Shown here piece by piece: positions 15,361 through 22,746 of a stretch of 27,572 nucleotides of DNA. Position 1 is the stretch's first letter, and every line of letters starts with the position of its first letter. The translations under genes were made by a program, and so were the position numbers. The notes under the pieces were generated by a model, which was not told where the DNA came from, made no database searches, and was given only the letters and a program-made list of their open reading frames with translations. The DNA is taken from NCBI GenBank assembly GCA_045598845.1, contig JAZRUY010000153.1:1-27572 (forward strand), given 5' to 3'. Origin of the DNA: JAZRUY01 sp045598845 (lineage in GTDB: Bacteria > Verrucomicrobiota > Lentisphaeria > Victivallales > Victivallaceae).

Positions 15361-15442
15361 AACCAATATCTTTTATATAACGAGTGAGTACAGCCGCAGC
15401 CGGAAATCTCAGCCGCACGCGGTATGCCCGGAGGAGGCAATT

Positions 15443-16738
15443 ATGGCGGATAAAATCAAAGTTTCAATAATCGGATTCGGCACCGTCGGAGCCGGTGTGG
15501 CGGAAAACCTGCTCGCCAACCGCGGGGTAATCGCAACGCGCACCGGACTGGATGTTGAACTTGTGCATGTGGCGGATCTTGACACTACCCGCGACCGCGG
15601 AGTGAAACTGCCGGACGGTGTGCTGATTCCGGATGCGGAAAAAGCGATAGCCGCCGCCGATGTGGTGGTGGAACTGGTCGGCGGCACCACCGTGGCTAAA
15701 AAATTCATTCTGGAAGCATTAAACGCCGGAAAAAGCGTGGTGACCGCCAACAAAGCGTTGCTGGCGCAATTCGGCGATGAACTTTTCGCCGCCGCCGACC
15801 GTAACGGCGCTGATCTTTTTTATGAAGCGAGCGTGGCCGGCGGCATACCGATCATCAAATCGCTGAGAGAAGGACTGGTTTCCAACCGTATCAACCGCAT
15901 TTACGGAATTATGAACGGCACCTGTAATTACATATTGACCCGCATGGAACGGGAGAAGGCGGATTTTTCCCCGATTCTCGCCGATGCCCAGAAGCTCGGC
16001 TATGCCGAAGCCAATCCGGCACTGGATATCGACGGATTCGACACTGCGCACAAAACCGCCATTCTCGCCGCGCTTGCCTACGGGGAATGGTTCGGGATGG
16101 ACAAGGTGCTGGTGGAAGGCATACGCAATCTGGAACTTGCTGATCTGGAATATGCCGATGAACTCGGCTACCGGATTAAGTTGCTGGGCATCATCAAATC
16201 GGAAAACGGCAAAGTGGAGATGCGCGTTCATCCAACTCTGATTCCTAAAAATTCCATGCTGGGGAGCATCTCCGATGTGTTCAACGGCGTGATGGTGGAC
16301 GGCGACACCGTGGGGGAAACACTGTTCTACGGACGCGGAGCCGGCCGGCGCGCCACGGCCAGCGCGGTGGTGGCTGATATCATCGATGCCTCTCTGAATC
16401 TTGCGCATAAATCGGTACGCAGGGTAATGCCGTTCCGCCCCGGAGCGCTTTTCGACTCGGTGGCAGAACGCGGAGAAATTATATCCCGCTATTACCTGCG
16501 TTTCACCGTGCCGGACAAACCGGGAGTGCTGGCTTCGGTTTCCGGTGTGCTGGCCAAGCATAATATCAGCATTTCCAGCGTAGTGCAGCATGAAGGGCAC
16601 AAGCACGGGGAACCGGTTACATTGGTAGTGCTTACCCACAGTGCCGCCGAAGCGGATATGCTGGCGGCGCTGGATGAAATTACCGGTACCGGCATTGCCG
16701 ACACCCCGCGGCGGCTGCTGCGCATTGAGGACCTTTAA
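15443..16738 (+). CDS. hom: Homoserine dehydrogenase with ACT domain
   Basis: 431 residues. It reduces aspartate semialdehyde to homoserine, the branch point to threonine and methionine. Seen: the NAD(P)-binding loop IIGFGTVGAGVAENL (9-23), VELVGGTTVAKKFILEALN, VVTANKALLA with the conserved lysine, the substrate domain YEASVAGGIPIIKSL and MNGTCNYILT, and EANPALDIDGFDTAHKTAILA. An ACT domain starts at about 350 (YYLRFTVPDKPGVLASVSGVLAKHNISI) and is the usual site of threonine feedback. The length and layout match the monofunctional bacterial type. GGAGGAG lies 6 bases before ATG. The aspartokinase follows after about 30 bases, so substrate supply and branch enzyme are probably co-expressed. 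Confidence 0.97.
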   Translation: MADKIKVSIIGFGTVGAGVAENLLANRGVIATRTGLDVELVHVADLDTTRDRGVKLPDGVLIPDAEKAIAAADVVVELVGGTTVAKKFILEALNAGKSVVTANKALLAQFGDELFAAADRNGADLFYEASVAGGIPIIKSLREGLVSNRINRIYGIMNGTCNYILTRMEREKADFSPILADAQKLGYAEANPALDIDGFDTAHKTAILAALAYGEWFGMDKVLVEGIRNLELADLEYADELGYRIKLLGIIKSENGKVEMRVHPTLIPKNSMLGSISDVFNGVMVDGDTVGETLFYGRGAGRRATASAVVADIIDASLNLAHKSVRRVMPFRPGALFDSVAERGEIISRYYLRFTVPDKPGVLASVSGVLAKHNISISSVVQHEGHKHGEPVTLVVLTHSAAEADMLAALDEITGTGIADTPRRLLRIEDL

Positions 16739-16768
16739 CAGCCGGTGATACGGCGGAAAACTCGGATT

Positions 16769-18184
16769 ATGGGCATACATACAGTTGAGAAAATCGGCGG
16801 GACATCGATGACCCGCTTCGGCGAAATCATGCGCAATGTGCTGATCGGCAAGCGCAAAGGCGGAGAGCTTTACAACCGGATTTTCGTAGTGTCAGCTTAC
16901 GGCGGTGTAACCAATATGCTGCTGGAAAACAAAAAGACCGGAGAGCCGGGTATTTACGGCAGTTTCGCCGCCGAAGATCCGGTATGGGAAAATAAATTCG
17001 CCTCCACCCGCGCCGAATTGCTGAAACTTAACCGGAGTTTCTCTGAAATCGGGCTGGATACCGAGAAGGCGGATGCGTTTATCAATAACCGTATGGACGG
17101 AGCGCTGGACTGTCTGCGGCATCTGGCGCAATTGCGGAGTTTCGGTCACTTCTCCGGCGGAGACTATCTGCCGGCGGCCAGGGAAATGCTGAGTTCCATC
17201 GGCGAAGCGCACAGCGCGTTCAACTCGGCCGACATACTGCAGCATAACGGCATAAACGCACTGTTCATAGATCTTTCAGGCTGGAAATCACAGGAAACCG
17301 GCACCATGGAAGAAACCATTGCGGCGCGTCTCAACGGGCTGGACTTCTCCGTCTGCATGCCGATTGTAACCGGCTATGCGAAGTGCTCGGAAGGTGTAAT
17401 GGCGAAATTCGACCGCGGTTACAGCGAAATAACTTTCAGCAAGATAGCGGTGGTCACCCGGGCGAGGGAAGGGGTGATTCATAAGGAATTCCACCTCTCC
17501 ACCGGCGATCCGAAACTGATTGGAAACGATAAGGTCCGCATCATCGGCAACACTAATTACGACATAGCCGACCAGTTGTCGGATATGGCGATGGAGGCGA
17601 TTCATCCCAAGGCATCCAAGGCCATGGAAATGAACAATATACCCATCCGGGTGCGCAATGCGTTCGATCCTGAACACCCGGGAACTTTAATCACCCGCGA
17701 TTATGTGTCGCCGGTTCCCAGAGTGGATATGATTTGCGGACGTAAGGATATTAAGGCGATTGAGATTTTCGATCCGGAAATGGTTGGCACTCCCGGATAC
17801 GACCTGCGGATACTGGAGAGTTTCAACAGGTATAAGATCAGCTATATAGCGAAAAACACCAATGCCAACACCATAGTGCACTATGTTTCTGAAAAAAACC
17901 AGCGGCTGAAAGAATGCCTTGACAACATCGCCGCCGCTTTGCCTACGGCAACGATGAATGTGCGGGATGTAGCGATAATCGGGGTGATCGGCACCAACAT
18001 GAAGATTCCCGGTTTCCTCTCGCGGGCCGCGGAATCTCTGGCGGCGGCCGGAATAAACGTATTGGCGCTTGATCAGTGCATGCGGCAGGTGAACATGCAA
18101 TTCATCATAAGCCGCGGTGATTTCGAGACGGCTCAGAAAGTACTGCACCGGGAACTGGTGGAAAAAGAAGACTGTCCGGCATAG
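16769..18184 (+). CDS. Aspartate kinase of the ectoine-cluster (Ask_Ect-like) type
   Basis: 471 residues. It phosphorylates aspartate, the first step of the aspartate family. The start HTVEKIGGTSMTRFGEIM and NRIFVVSAYGGVTNMLLENKKTGEPG are characteristic of the divergent aspartokinase group first known from ectoine gene clusters, not of the LysC/ThrA/MetL types, whose N-terminus reads VxKFGGxS. The kinase domain runs to about 300, with GGDYLPAAREM, PIVTGYA and DRGYSEITFSKIAV. Two C-terminal ACT domains follow (about 330-395 and 402-471; DVAIIGVIGTNMKIPGFLSRAAESLAAAG). ATG 16769 is chosen because the family motif begins right after it; GTG 16745 would add eight residues. Ribosome binding site weak. 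Here it sits behind hom, with no ectABC genes, so it probably serves general amino-acid synthesis. Confidence 0.88.
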   Translation: MGIHTVEKIGGTSMTRFGEIMRNVLIGKRKGGELYNRIFVVSAYGGVTNMLLENKKTGEPGIYGSFAAEDPVWENKFASTRAELLKLNRSFSEIGLDTEKADAFINNRMDGALDCLRHLAQLRSFGHFSGGDYLPAAREMLSSIGEAHSAFNSADILQHNGINALFIDLSGWKSQETGTMEETIAARLNGLDFSVCMPIVTGYAKCSEGVMAKFDRGYSEITFSKIAVVTRAREGVIHKEFHLSTGDPKLIGNDKVRIIGNTNYDIADQLSDMAMEAIHPKASKAMEMNNIPIRVRNAFDPEHPGTLITRDYVSPVPRVDMICGRKDIKAIEIFDPEMVGTPGYDLRILESFNRYKISYIAKNTNANTIVHYVSEKNQRLKECLDNIAAALPTATMNVRDVAIIGVIGTNMKIPGFLSRAAESLAAAGINVLALDQCMRQVNMQFIISRGDFETAQKVLHRELVEKEDCPA

Positions 18185-18230
18185 TTTTCAGCCGGTTGTA
18201 CGCATTTACGTTACGGAGCGTGGATAAAAA

Positions 18231-19964
18231 ATGAGAATGAGCAAAATGGCGGGGCGCCGCATCAAGGAAGCGCCGAAAGATGCCAGGACGGCAAGTCATA
18301 AATTCCTTATCCGCGGCGGCTATGCCCGCCCGGTGTCGGCCGGCATATACTCGCTGCTTCCGGCGGGGAAACGCATTGTCGCCAAGATAGAAAACATCAT
18401 CCGGGAGGAAATGAACCGCATCGGCGGGCAGGAAGTGCTGATGCCGGTAGTGCTGCCGGCTGAACTCTGGGAAGAATCGGGGCGTTATTCTTCGGTAGGT
18501 CAGGAACTGCTTCGTTTCCGCGACCGCAACGACAAGCGGATGCTGCTGGCGATGACCCACGAGGAAGGCATTGTGCATCTGGTGCGCACTGAAATCAATT
18601 CGTACAAGCAGTTGCCGGTGATGCTGTACCAGATTCAGACCAAGTACCGCGATGAGGCGAGACCCAGGGCCGGACTTATCCGGGTACGCGAATTCACCAT
18701 GAAGGACGCCTACAGTTTCCATACCGATCAGGCCGATTTAGAGAAATACTACGAGCGCTGCCACGAAGCCTATGTGCGGATATTCAAGCGTATCGGGATG
18801 AAAGACGTACTCAGCATTCAGGCCAATTCCGGCATGATGGGCGGCAAGGTGTCGCATGAATTCATGGCGATATGCGATTGCGGTGAAGATACTGTAATCA
18901 CCAATGATGATTACAGTTACAGAGCCAACCGGGAAATCGCCAGGGCTGCATGGAAATTCGAAAAGAGCGAGCCGCTGCCGCTGGAGAAAGTGGAAACCCC
19001 GCATGCCAAGACCATTGACGAAGTGGCCGGACTGCTGGGAGTGAAGCCGGAGCAGACCGGTAAGGCGGTGTTCTATCAGGACGCGCACACCGGAGAACTG
19101 GTATTTGCGCTTATAAGAGGTGATTTTGAGGTCAACGAGACCAAACTCGCCAATGCGCTGAAAATCGCCGAACTAAAATTCGCCGATGATGAATCCATCC
19201 GGGCGGCCGGCGCCGTGCCCGGGTTCGCCAGCCCGCTGGGCATTGACGGCGGCAAAGTCCGCATTGTGGTGGACAATTCCGCCGCGGAAACTTCCAATTT
19301 GGTGGTGGGGGCCAACGAGGAAGGATGGCATTACCGCAACTTTAATTTCAGCCGCGATATGGCCGGAACGGAATGTCTTGTAACCGATATTGCCACTGTG
19401 CGTGAAGGGGACCCCTGCCCTCTCACCGGCAAGCCGCTGAAATTCCTGCGCGGCATAGAAGTAGGCAATATTTTCCAGCTCGGCACCAAATACACCGTCC
19501 CCATGCAGTGCAATTATCTGGATGCGAACGGAAAAAGCGTACCGATGGTAATGGGATGCTACGGCATCGGTGTCGGGCGGGCGATGGCGGCCGTAATCGA
19601 GCAAAGCAACGATGAATACGGTCCGGTATGGCCGATGTCGGTCAGCCCGTATCAGGTGGAGATCTGCGCGGTAACCCCCGGAAAGGACGGCACCGGTGAA
19701 GTCTGCGAAAGACTTTACGATGAATTAACTGCTCTGGGAGTGGAGGTTCTGTACGATGACCGCGGTGAAAAAGCCGGTTCCATGTTCAGTGACGCTGATT
19801 TGCTCGGCATCCCGTTCCGGGTGGTGATATCACCGCGCACACTGGCGGAAAAACAGGCGGAATTCAAAGTGCGCGGCGGTGGAGACGCGGAACGGTTGCC
19901 GCTGGAGAACCTGGCTGCGGAACTCAAAAAAAGAGTAGATGCCGAATTAGCGAAATACGCATGA
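18231..19964 (+). CDS. proS: Prolyl-tRNA synthetase, bacterial type with editing domain
   Basis: 577 residues, the usual length of the long bacterial ProRS. It charges tRNA-Pro and edits mischarged alanyl-tRNA-Pro. Class II motifs: motif 1 around RIVAKIENIIREEMNRIGGQEVLMPV, motif 2 YRDEARPRAGLIRVREFTMKDAYSFH, motif 3 MVMGCYGIGVGRAMAAVIEQ. Between motifs 2 and 3, at about 235-380, lies the YbaK-like editing insertion (KAVFYQDAHTGELVFALIRGDFEVNETKL). The C-terminal anticodon-binding domain starts near 465 (PYQVEICAVTP). The N-terminus has MRMSKM, so ATG 18231 or the second ATG six bases on may be used. It stands between the aspartokinase gene and nifU on one probable transcript. Confidence 0.97.
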   Translation: MRMSKMAGRRIKEAPKDARTASHKFLIRGGYARPVSAGIYSLLPAGKRIVAKIENIIREEMNRIGGQEVLMPVVLPAELWEESGRYSSVGQELLRFRDRNDKRMLLAMTHEEGIVHLVRTEINSYKQLPVMLYQIQTKYRDEARPRAGLIRVREFTMKDAYSFHTDQADLEKYYERCHEAYVRIFKRIGMKDVLSIQANSGMMGGKVSHEFMAICDCGEDTVITNDDYSYRANREIARAAWKFEKSEPLPLEKVETPHAKTIDEVAGLLGVKPEQTGKAVFYQDAHTGELVFALIRGDFEVNETKLANALKIAELKFADDESIRAAGAVPGFASPLGIDGGKVRIVVDNSAAETSNLVVGANEEGWHYRNFNFSRDMAGTECLVTDIATVREGDPCPLTGKPLKFLRGIEVGNIFQLGTKYTVPMQCNYLDANGKSVPMVMGCYGIGVGRAMAAVIEQSNDEYGPVWPMSVSPYQVEICAVTPGKDGTGEVCERLYDELTALGVEVLYDDRGEKAGSMFSDADLLGIPFRVVISPRTLAEKQAEFKVRGGGDAERLPLENLAAELKKRVDAELAKYA

Positions 19965-19994
19965 CCCGGCATTGCGTCCGGAGGAGAATATAAA

Positions 19995-20588
19995 ATGTGG
20001 AATTATACTGATAAGGTTATGGATCATTTCATGAACCCGCGTAATGTGGGGGAAGTGGAGAATCCTGACGGGACGGGGGAAGTCGGGAACGCCGCCTGCG
20101 GCGATGCGCTTAAGCTGACTTTCAAACTTGATGAACAGGGCCGGATCGCCGAGGTGAAATTCCGTACGTTCGGATGCGCCAGCGCGATTGCGTCTTCAAG
20201 TGTGCTGACCGAACTCATCAAAGGTAAGACTCTGGAAGAAGCATCAAAAGTCACCAACCGTCAGATCGCCGATGCGCTCGGCGGACTGCCGGAGGCCAAG
20301 ATGCACTGTTCCGTGATGGGCATGGAAGCCCTGCAGGCCGCCATTGCGGATTACCGCGGCGAACCCAACCCGTTCGAAAATGACAAGGAGCACGAAGGAC
20401 GTCTGGTCTGCAAATGTTTCGGGATTACCGATGTGAAAATTCTCAAGGTGGCGAAGGAAAACAAACTCACCCGGGCGGAACAGGTCACCTCATACTGTAA
20501 AGCCGGCGGAGCATGCGGAGCATGCCTGGGGGAAATCCAGCGGCTGCTTGATGACATGTGGAAACTGGAGGCGGCGAAACAGCGATGA
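19995..20588 (+). CDS. nifU: NifU-type iron-sulfur scaffold with central ferredoxin-like domain, no C-terminal Nfu domain
   Basis: 197 residues. The N-terminal IscU-like scaffold has the three cluster cysteines C35 (AACGD, with D37), C61 (GCASAIASSS) and C105 (MHCSVMG). A BFD-like [2Fe-2S] domain follows with C139/C141 (CKC) and C174/C177 (CGAC). These positions are almost those of Azotobacter NifU (C35, C62, C106; C137, C139, C172, C175), but the protein ends after about 197 residues, where the C-terminal Nfu domain would begin in the 312-residue form. It builds [Fe-S] clusters on the scaffold with sulfur from a cysteine desulfurase. No desulfurase gene is visible nearby. GGAGGAG lies 8 bases before ATG. 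Its stop overlaps the prfB start (ATGA). Confidence 0.93.
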   Translation: MWNYTDKVMDHFMNPRNVGEVENPDGTGEVGNAACGDALKLTFKLDEQGRIAEVKFRTFGCASAIASSSVLTELIKGKTLEEASKVTNRQIADALGGLPEAKMHCSVMGMEALQAAIADYRGEPNPFENDKEHEGRLVCKCFGITDVKILKVAKENKLTRAEQVTSYCKAGGACGACLGEIQRLLDDMWKLEAAKQR

Positions 20589-21685
20589 TGACTCTGGATG
20601 AACTGCGTCAGGCGGAAACCGATTTGAAAAACAGGCAGGAAAAACTCCGCTCGTTTCTCGATATGGACGGCCGTGAAAAAGAACTGGCCGAATTAGAAGC
20701 GAAAATGGCGGCGCCTGATTTCTGGGATGACAAGGAAGCGGCTCAGAGCACGGTGGCATCGCTCAGCGCGGTACGCAATATCATTGAGCCGTACCGCGCT
20801 CTGGAATCACTGGCCGGGGATTTTTCCACCGGTTTGGAGTTTTCCGCCGAGGACGAATCTTTTTTAGCCGATACCGAAGCAGTTTATCATAAGATTGTAA
20901 AAGCGCTGGACAAACTGGAAATCATGAGTTTTCTATCCGGGAAACTCGATAAGAATAATTTTTTCTTCACTATTCATGCCGGAGCCGGAGGCACCGAGGC
21001 CTGCGACTGGGCGAATATGCTGCAGCGTATGTACCGGCGCTTTTTCGAACGCCGGGAGTGGAAAGACGAATTGATCGACATGCAGCCTGGTGAAGAAGCC
21101 GGAATAAAGAGCGTAACGTTGAAAGTCAACGGGGAATTCGCTTACGGGCATATGAAAGGGGAACGCGGTGTGCATCGGCTGGTGCGCATATCGCCGTTTG
21201 ACAGCAATGCCCGCCGCCACACCAGCTTTTGCTCGGTGGATGTGGTCCCGGAAGTCGATGATGACATCGATATTGAAATCAAGGATGAAGATCTGCGTGT
21301 GGACACCTACCGCTCCAGCGGAAAAGGCGGTCAGGGAGTGAACACTACCGATTCGGCGGTGCGTCTGACCCACCTGCCGACAGGCATCGTGGTGTGCTGT
21401 CAGAATGAACGTTCGCAGCACAAGAATAAAGCCACTGCGCTGAAAGTGCTGAAAGGCAAACTCTATGCCATCGAAGAGGAGAAACGGCGCAGCGAAGCGG
21501 ATGCGATGCGGGGGGAACTGGGCGAAAACGGCTGGGGAAGCCAAATCCGCAGTTATGTGCTGCAACCGTATCAGATGGTCAAAGATCTGCGCACCGATGT
21601 TGAAACCAGCGATACCGCCGGGGTATTGGACGGTGATCTGGATCAGTTCATCGAGGCGTTTCTTAAATACAAGCCGGCGAAATAG
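20585..21685 (+). CDS. prfB: Peptide chain release factor 2, without programmed frameshift
   Basis: 366 residues. It ends translation at UGA and UAA. Seen: the stop-codon recognition tripeptide SPF (203-205) in RISPFDSNARRH, and the peptidyl-transferase motif GGQ (248-250) in SGKGGQGVNTTDSAVRLTH. The N-terminal coiled domain MTLDELRQAETDLKNRQEKLRSFL is in one frame with the rest. In many bacteria prfB has an in-frame UGA with a +1 frameshift at about codon 25, between LRxxL and DxDxK; here the codons at that place read TTT CTC GAT and no stop is present. ATG 20585 overlaps the nifU stop, with GGAGG 13 bases upstream inside nifU. It is the last gene of the plus-strand run; no clear terminator follows. 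Confidence 0.97.
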   Translation: MMTLDELRQAETDLKNRQEKLRSFLDMDGREKELAELEAKMAAPDFWDDKEAAQSTVASLSAVRNIIEPYRALESLAGDFSTGLEFSAEDESFLADTEAVYHKIVKALDKLEIMSFLSGKLDKNNFFFTIHAGAGGTEACDWANMLQRMYRRFFERREWKDELIDMQPGEEAGIKSVTLKVNGEFAYGHMKGERGVHRLVRISPFDSNARRHTSFCSVDVVPEVDDDIDIEIKDEDLRVDTYRSSGKGGQGVNTTDSAVRLTHLPTGIVVCCQNERSQHKNKATALKVLKGKLYAIEEEKRRSEADAMRGELGENGWGSQIRSYVLQPYQMVKDLRTDVETSDTAGVLDGDLDQFIEAFLKYKPAK

Positions 21686-21722
21686 CGCGTTGCGCGTCAA
21701 TGGTAAAAATACAACTACCGTT

Positions 21723-22220
21723 CTACAAAGTCGCGATATAGGGCAGATTGCGGTATTCCTCGTCGGCATCCATGCCGAATCCGATCAGGAATTTATCCGG
21801 CAGATCAAATCCTACAAAATCGGTTTCTATGTTAGCGGACCGATTAGCTGCTTTGCGGACTAAAACTGCGGTTTTGACGCTGAGCGCGCCCAGCGACAGC
21901 AGGTGATTTTTAAGATTATTAAGGGTAAAACCGCTGTCCAGCACATCATCAATAAGCAGAATATTGCGGCCGCGCGGCGACAGCTTCATCTGACTGCGGA
22001 ACGTCAGCGCCTCCCGGACGGTTCCGGAATAACTGGCCACCGCCAGACTGTCGACTTGGATCGGCATCTTGATCTGCCGGATAAGCTCCCCCGCGAACGG
22101 CAGTCCGCCGTTAAGCAAAACCAGAGCGGTAAGCGGAGTTCCCTCGTAGGCTGCAGTTATCTCGCGTCCGAGTTCCACTATCCGTTCATATATCTGTTTT
22201 TCCGTCAATACGATATTCAC
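21723..22220 (-). CDS. hpt: Hypoxanthine phosphoribosyltransferase
   Basis: 165 residues. It makes IMP or GMP from hypoxanthine or guanine and PRPP (purine salvage). Seen: LVLLNGGLPFAGELIRQI near 33-50, the PRPP-binding loop ILLIDDVLDSGFTL with the two acidic residues and the catalytic Asp, and the C-terminal VGFDLPDKFLIGFGMDADE followed by YRNLPYI, which is the standard ending of bacterial Hpt. The start is GTG 22220, with GGAGG 5 bases upstream; an open frame continues to 22349 but its translation is unconserved and overlaps the upstream gene. It is the last gene of a minus-strand run and converges on prfB with 37 bases between the stops. Confidence 0.95.
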   Translation of the reverse strand: MNIVLTEKQIYERIVELGREITAAYEGTPLTALVLLNGGLPFAGELIRQIKMPIQVDSLAVASYSGTVREALTFRSQMKLSPRGRNILLIDDVLDSGFTLNNLKNHLLSLGALSVKTAVLVRKAANRSANIETDFVGFDLPDKFLIGFGMDADEEYRNLPYIATL

Positions 22221-22225
22221 AGCCG

Positions 22226-22230
22226 CCTCC
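22226..22230 (-). promoter_or_regulatory. Ribosome binding site deciding the GTG start of hpt
   Basis: GGAGG on the minus strand, 5 bases before GTG 22220, in the 19-base gap after the upstream gene's stop. Confidence 0.75.
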
Positions 22231-22239
22231 CCTGTTCTG

Positions 22240-22746
22240 TCAGAACATATTGTTCCGCTGACGGCGCACGGATTCAAGCGCCGCCTCCAGCACCTTGGCG
22301 AGCATGGCTTGTCCTTCCGCCTTATCCATACGGCGCATTGCGCCGACAATCAGATTTTCATCGCGGCTAAGCGATTTATATTCCGTCGGAGAGCCGTCAC
22401 CCGCTGCCGCCGACATATCCATGACCACTTTTTTGCGCAACGGCTCATCCAGTACCGCAAAAGCATCCAGCAATACCTTTTCATCGCTGAGCATCTCCAC
22501 CAGATCGGGATGACGCCGGTATCCCGGGCCAACCCGCAGCGGCTCGGATTCCACTGAACCGGGGGCGATTGCCAGTTGCCGCAGCGGCTCCAGCGTATTA
22601 TTGACCGCTTTGGCATTCTGCCGCATCCAGCGGTCCAGAGTTTTACCGCTCTCGTAGGAAAGTTCTTCAAAGGACAAACTGTCCATAAGCCGCTTTACCG
22701 ATTCCGGAAAAGCGTCCGCTAAATCCTCAATCAATTTCTGGATCAT
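22240..22746 (-). CDS. Small cytoplasmic protein of unknown function
   Basis: 168 residues; I do not recognise the family. There is no signal peptide, membrane segment or cysteine. Predicted mostly alpha-helical: an acidic N-terminal helix (MIQKLIEDLADAFPESVKRLM), a middle part with SGKTLDRWMRQNAKAVNNTLEPL, a loop with GPGYRRHPDLVEML, and a C-terminal helix pair ending ALESVRRQRNNMF. The GKT in SGKTLDRW is not part of a Walker A motif. ATG 22746 has GAGG 7 bases upstream and overlaps the lipoprotein stop by four bases (ATGA), so it is translationally coupled to that gene; hpt follows 19 bases after its stop. The gene is real by start signals, coupling and frame, but its function is open. Confidence 0.75.
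   Translation of the reverse strand: MIQKLIEDLADAFPESVKRLMDSLSFEELSYESGKTLDRWMRQNAKAVNNTLEPLRQLAIAPGSVESEPLRVGPGYRRHPDLVEMLSDEKVLLDAFAVLDEPLRKKVVMDMSAAAGDGSPTEYKSLSRDENLIVGAMRRMDKAEGQAMLAKVLEAALESVRRQRNNMF

Noticed and set aside
15331..15387. Possible short leader peptide before hom (ATG GCA ATA GCG ...)
   Set aside because: It has no ribosome binding site and contains no threonine, methionine or lysine run, and it overlaps the predicted -10 region. No attenuator stem with T run follows.
16745..16768. GTG start for the aspartokinase
   Set aside because: It would add eight basic residues before the conserved HTVEKIGGTSM start, with no better ribosome binding site.
21686..21722. GCGCGTTGCGCG as terminator between prfB and hpt
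   Set aside because: The stem is short and no T run follows on either strand.
22221..22349. N-terminal extension of hpt by 43 codons
   Set aside because: The extension is Arg/Cys-rich, unlike any Hpt, and lies inside the upstream gene in another frame; GTG 22220 has a strong ribosome binding site.
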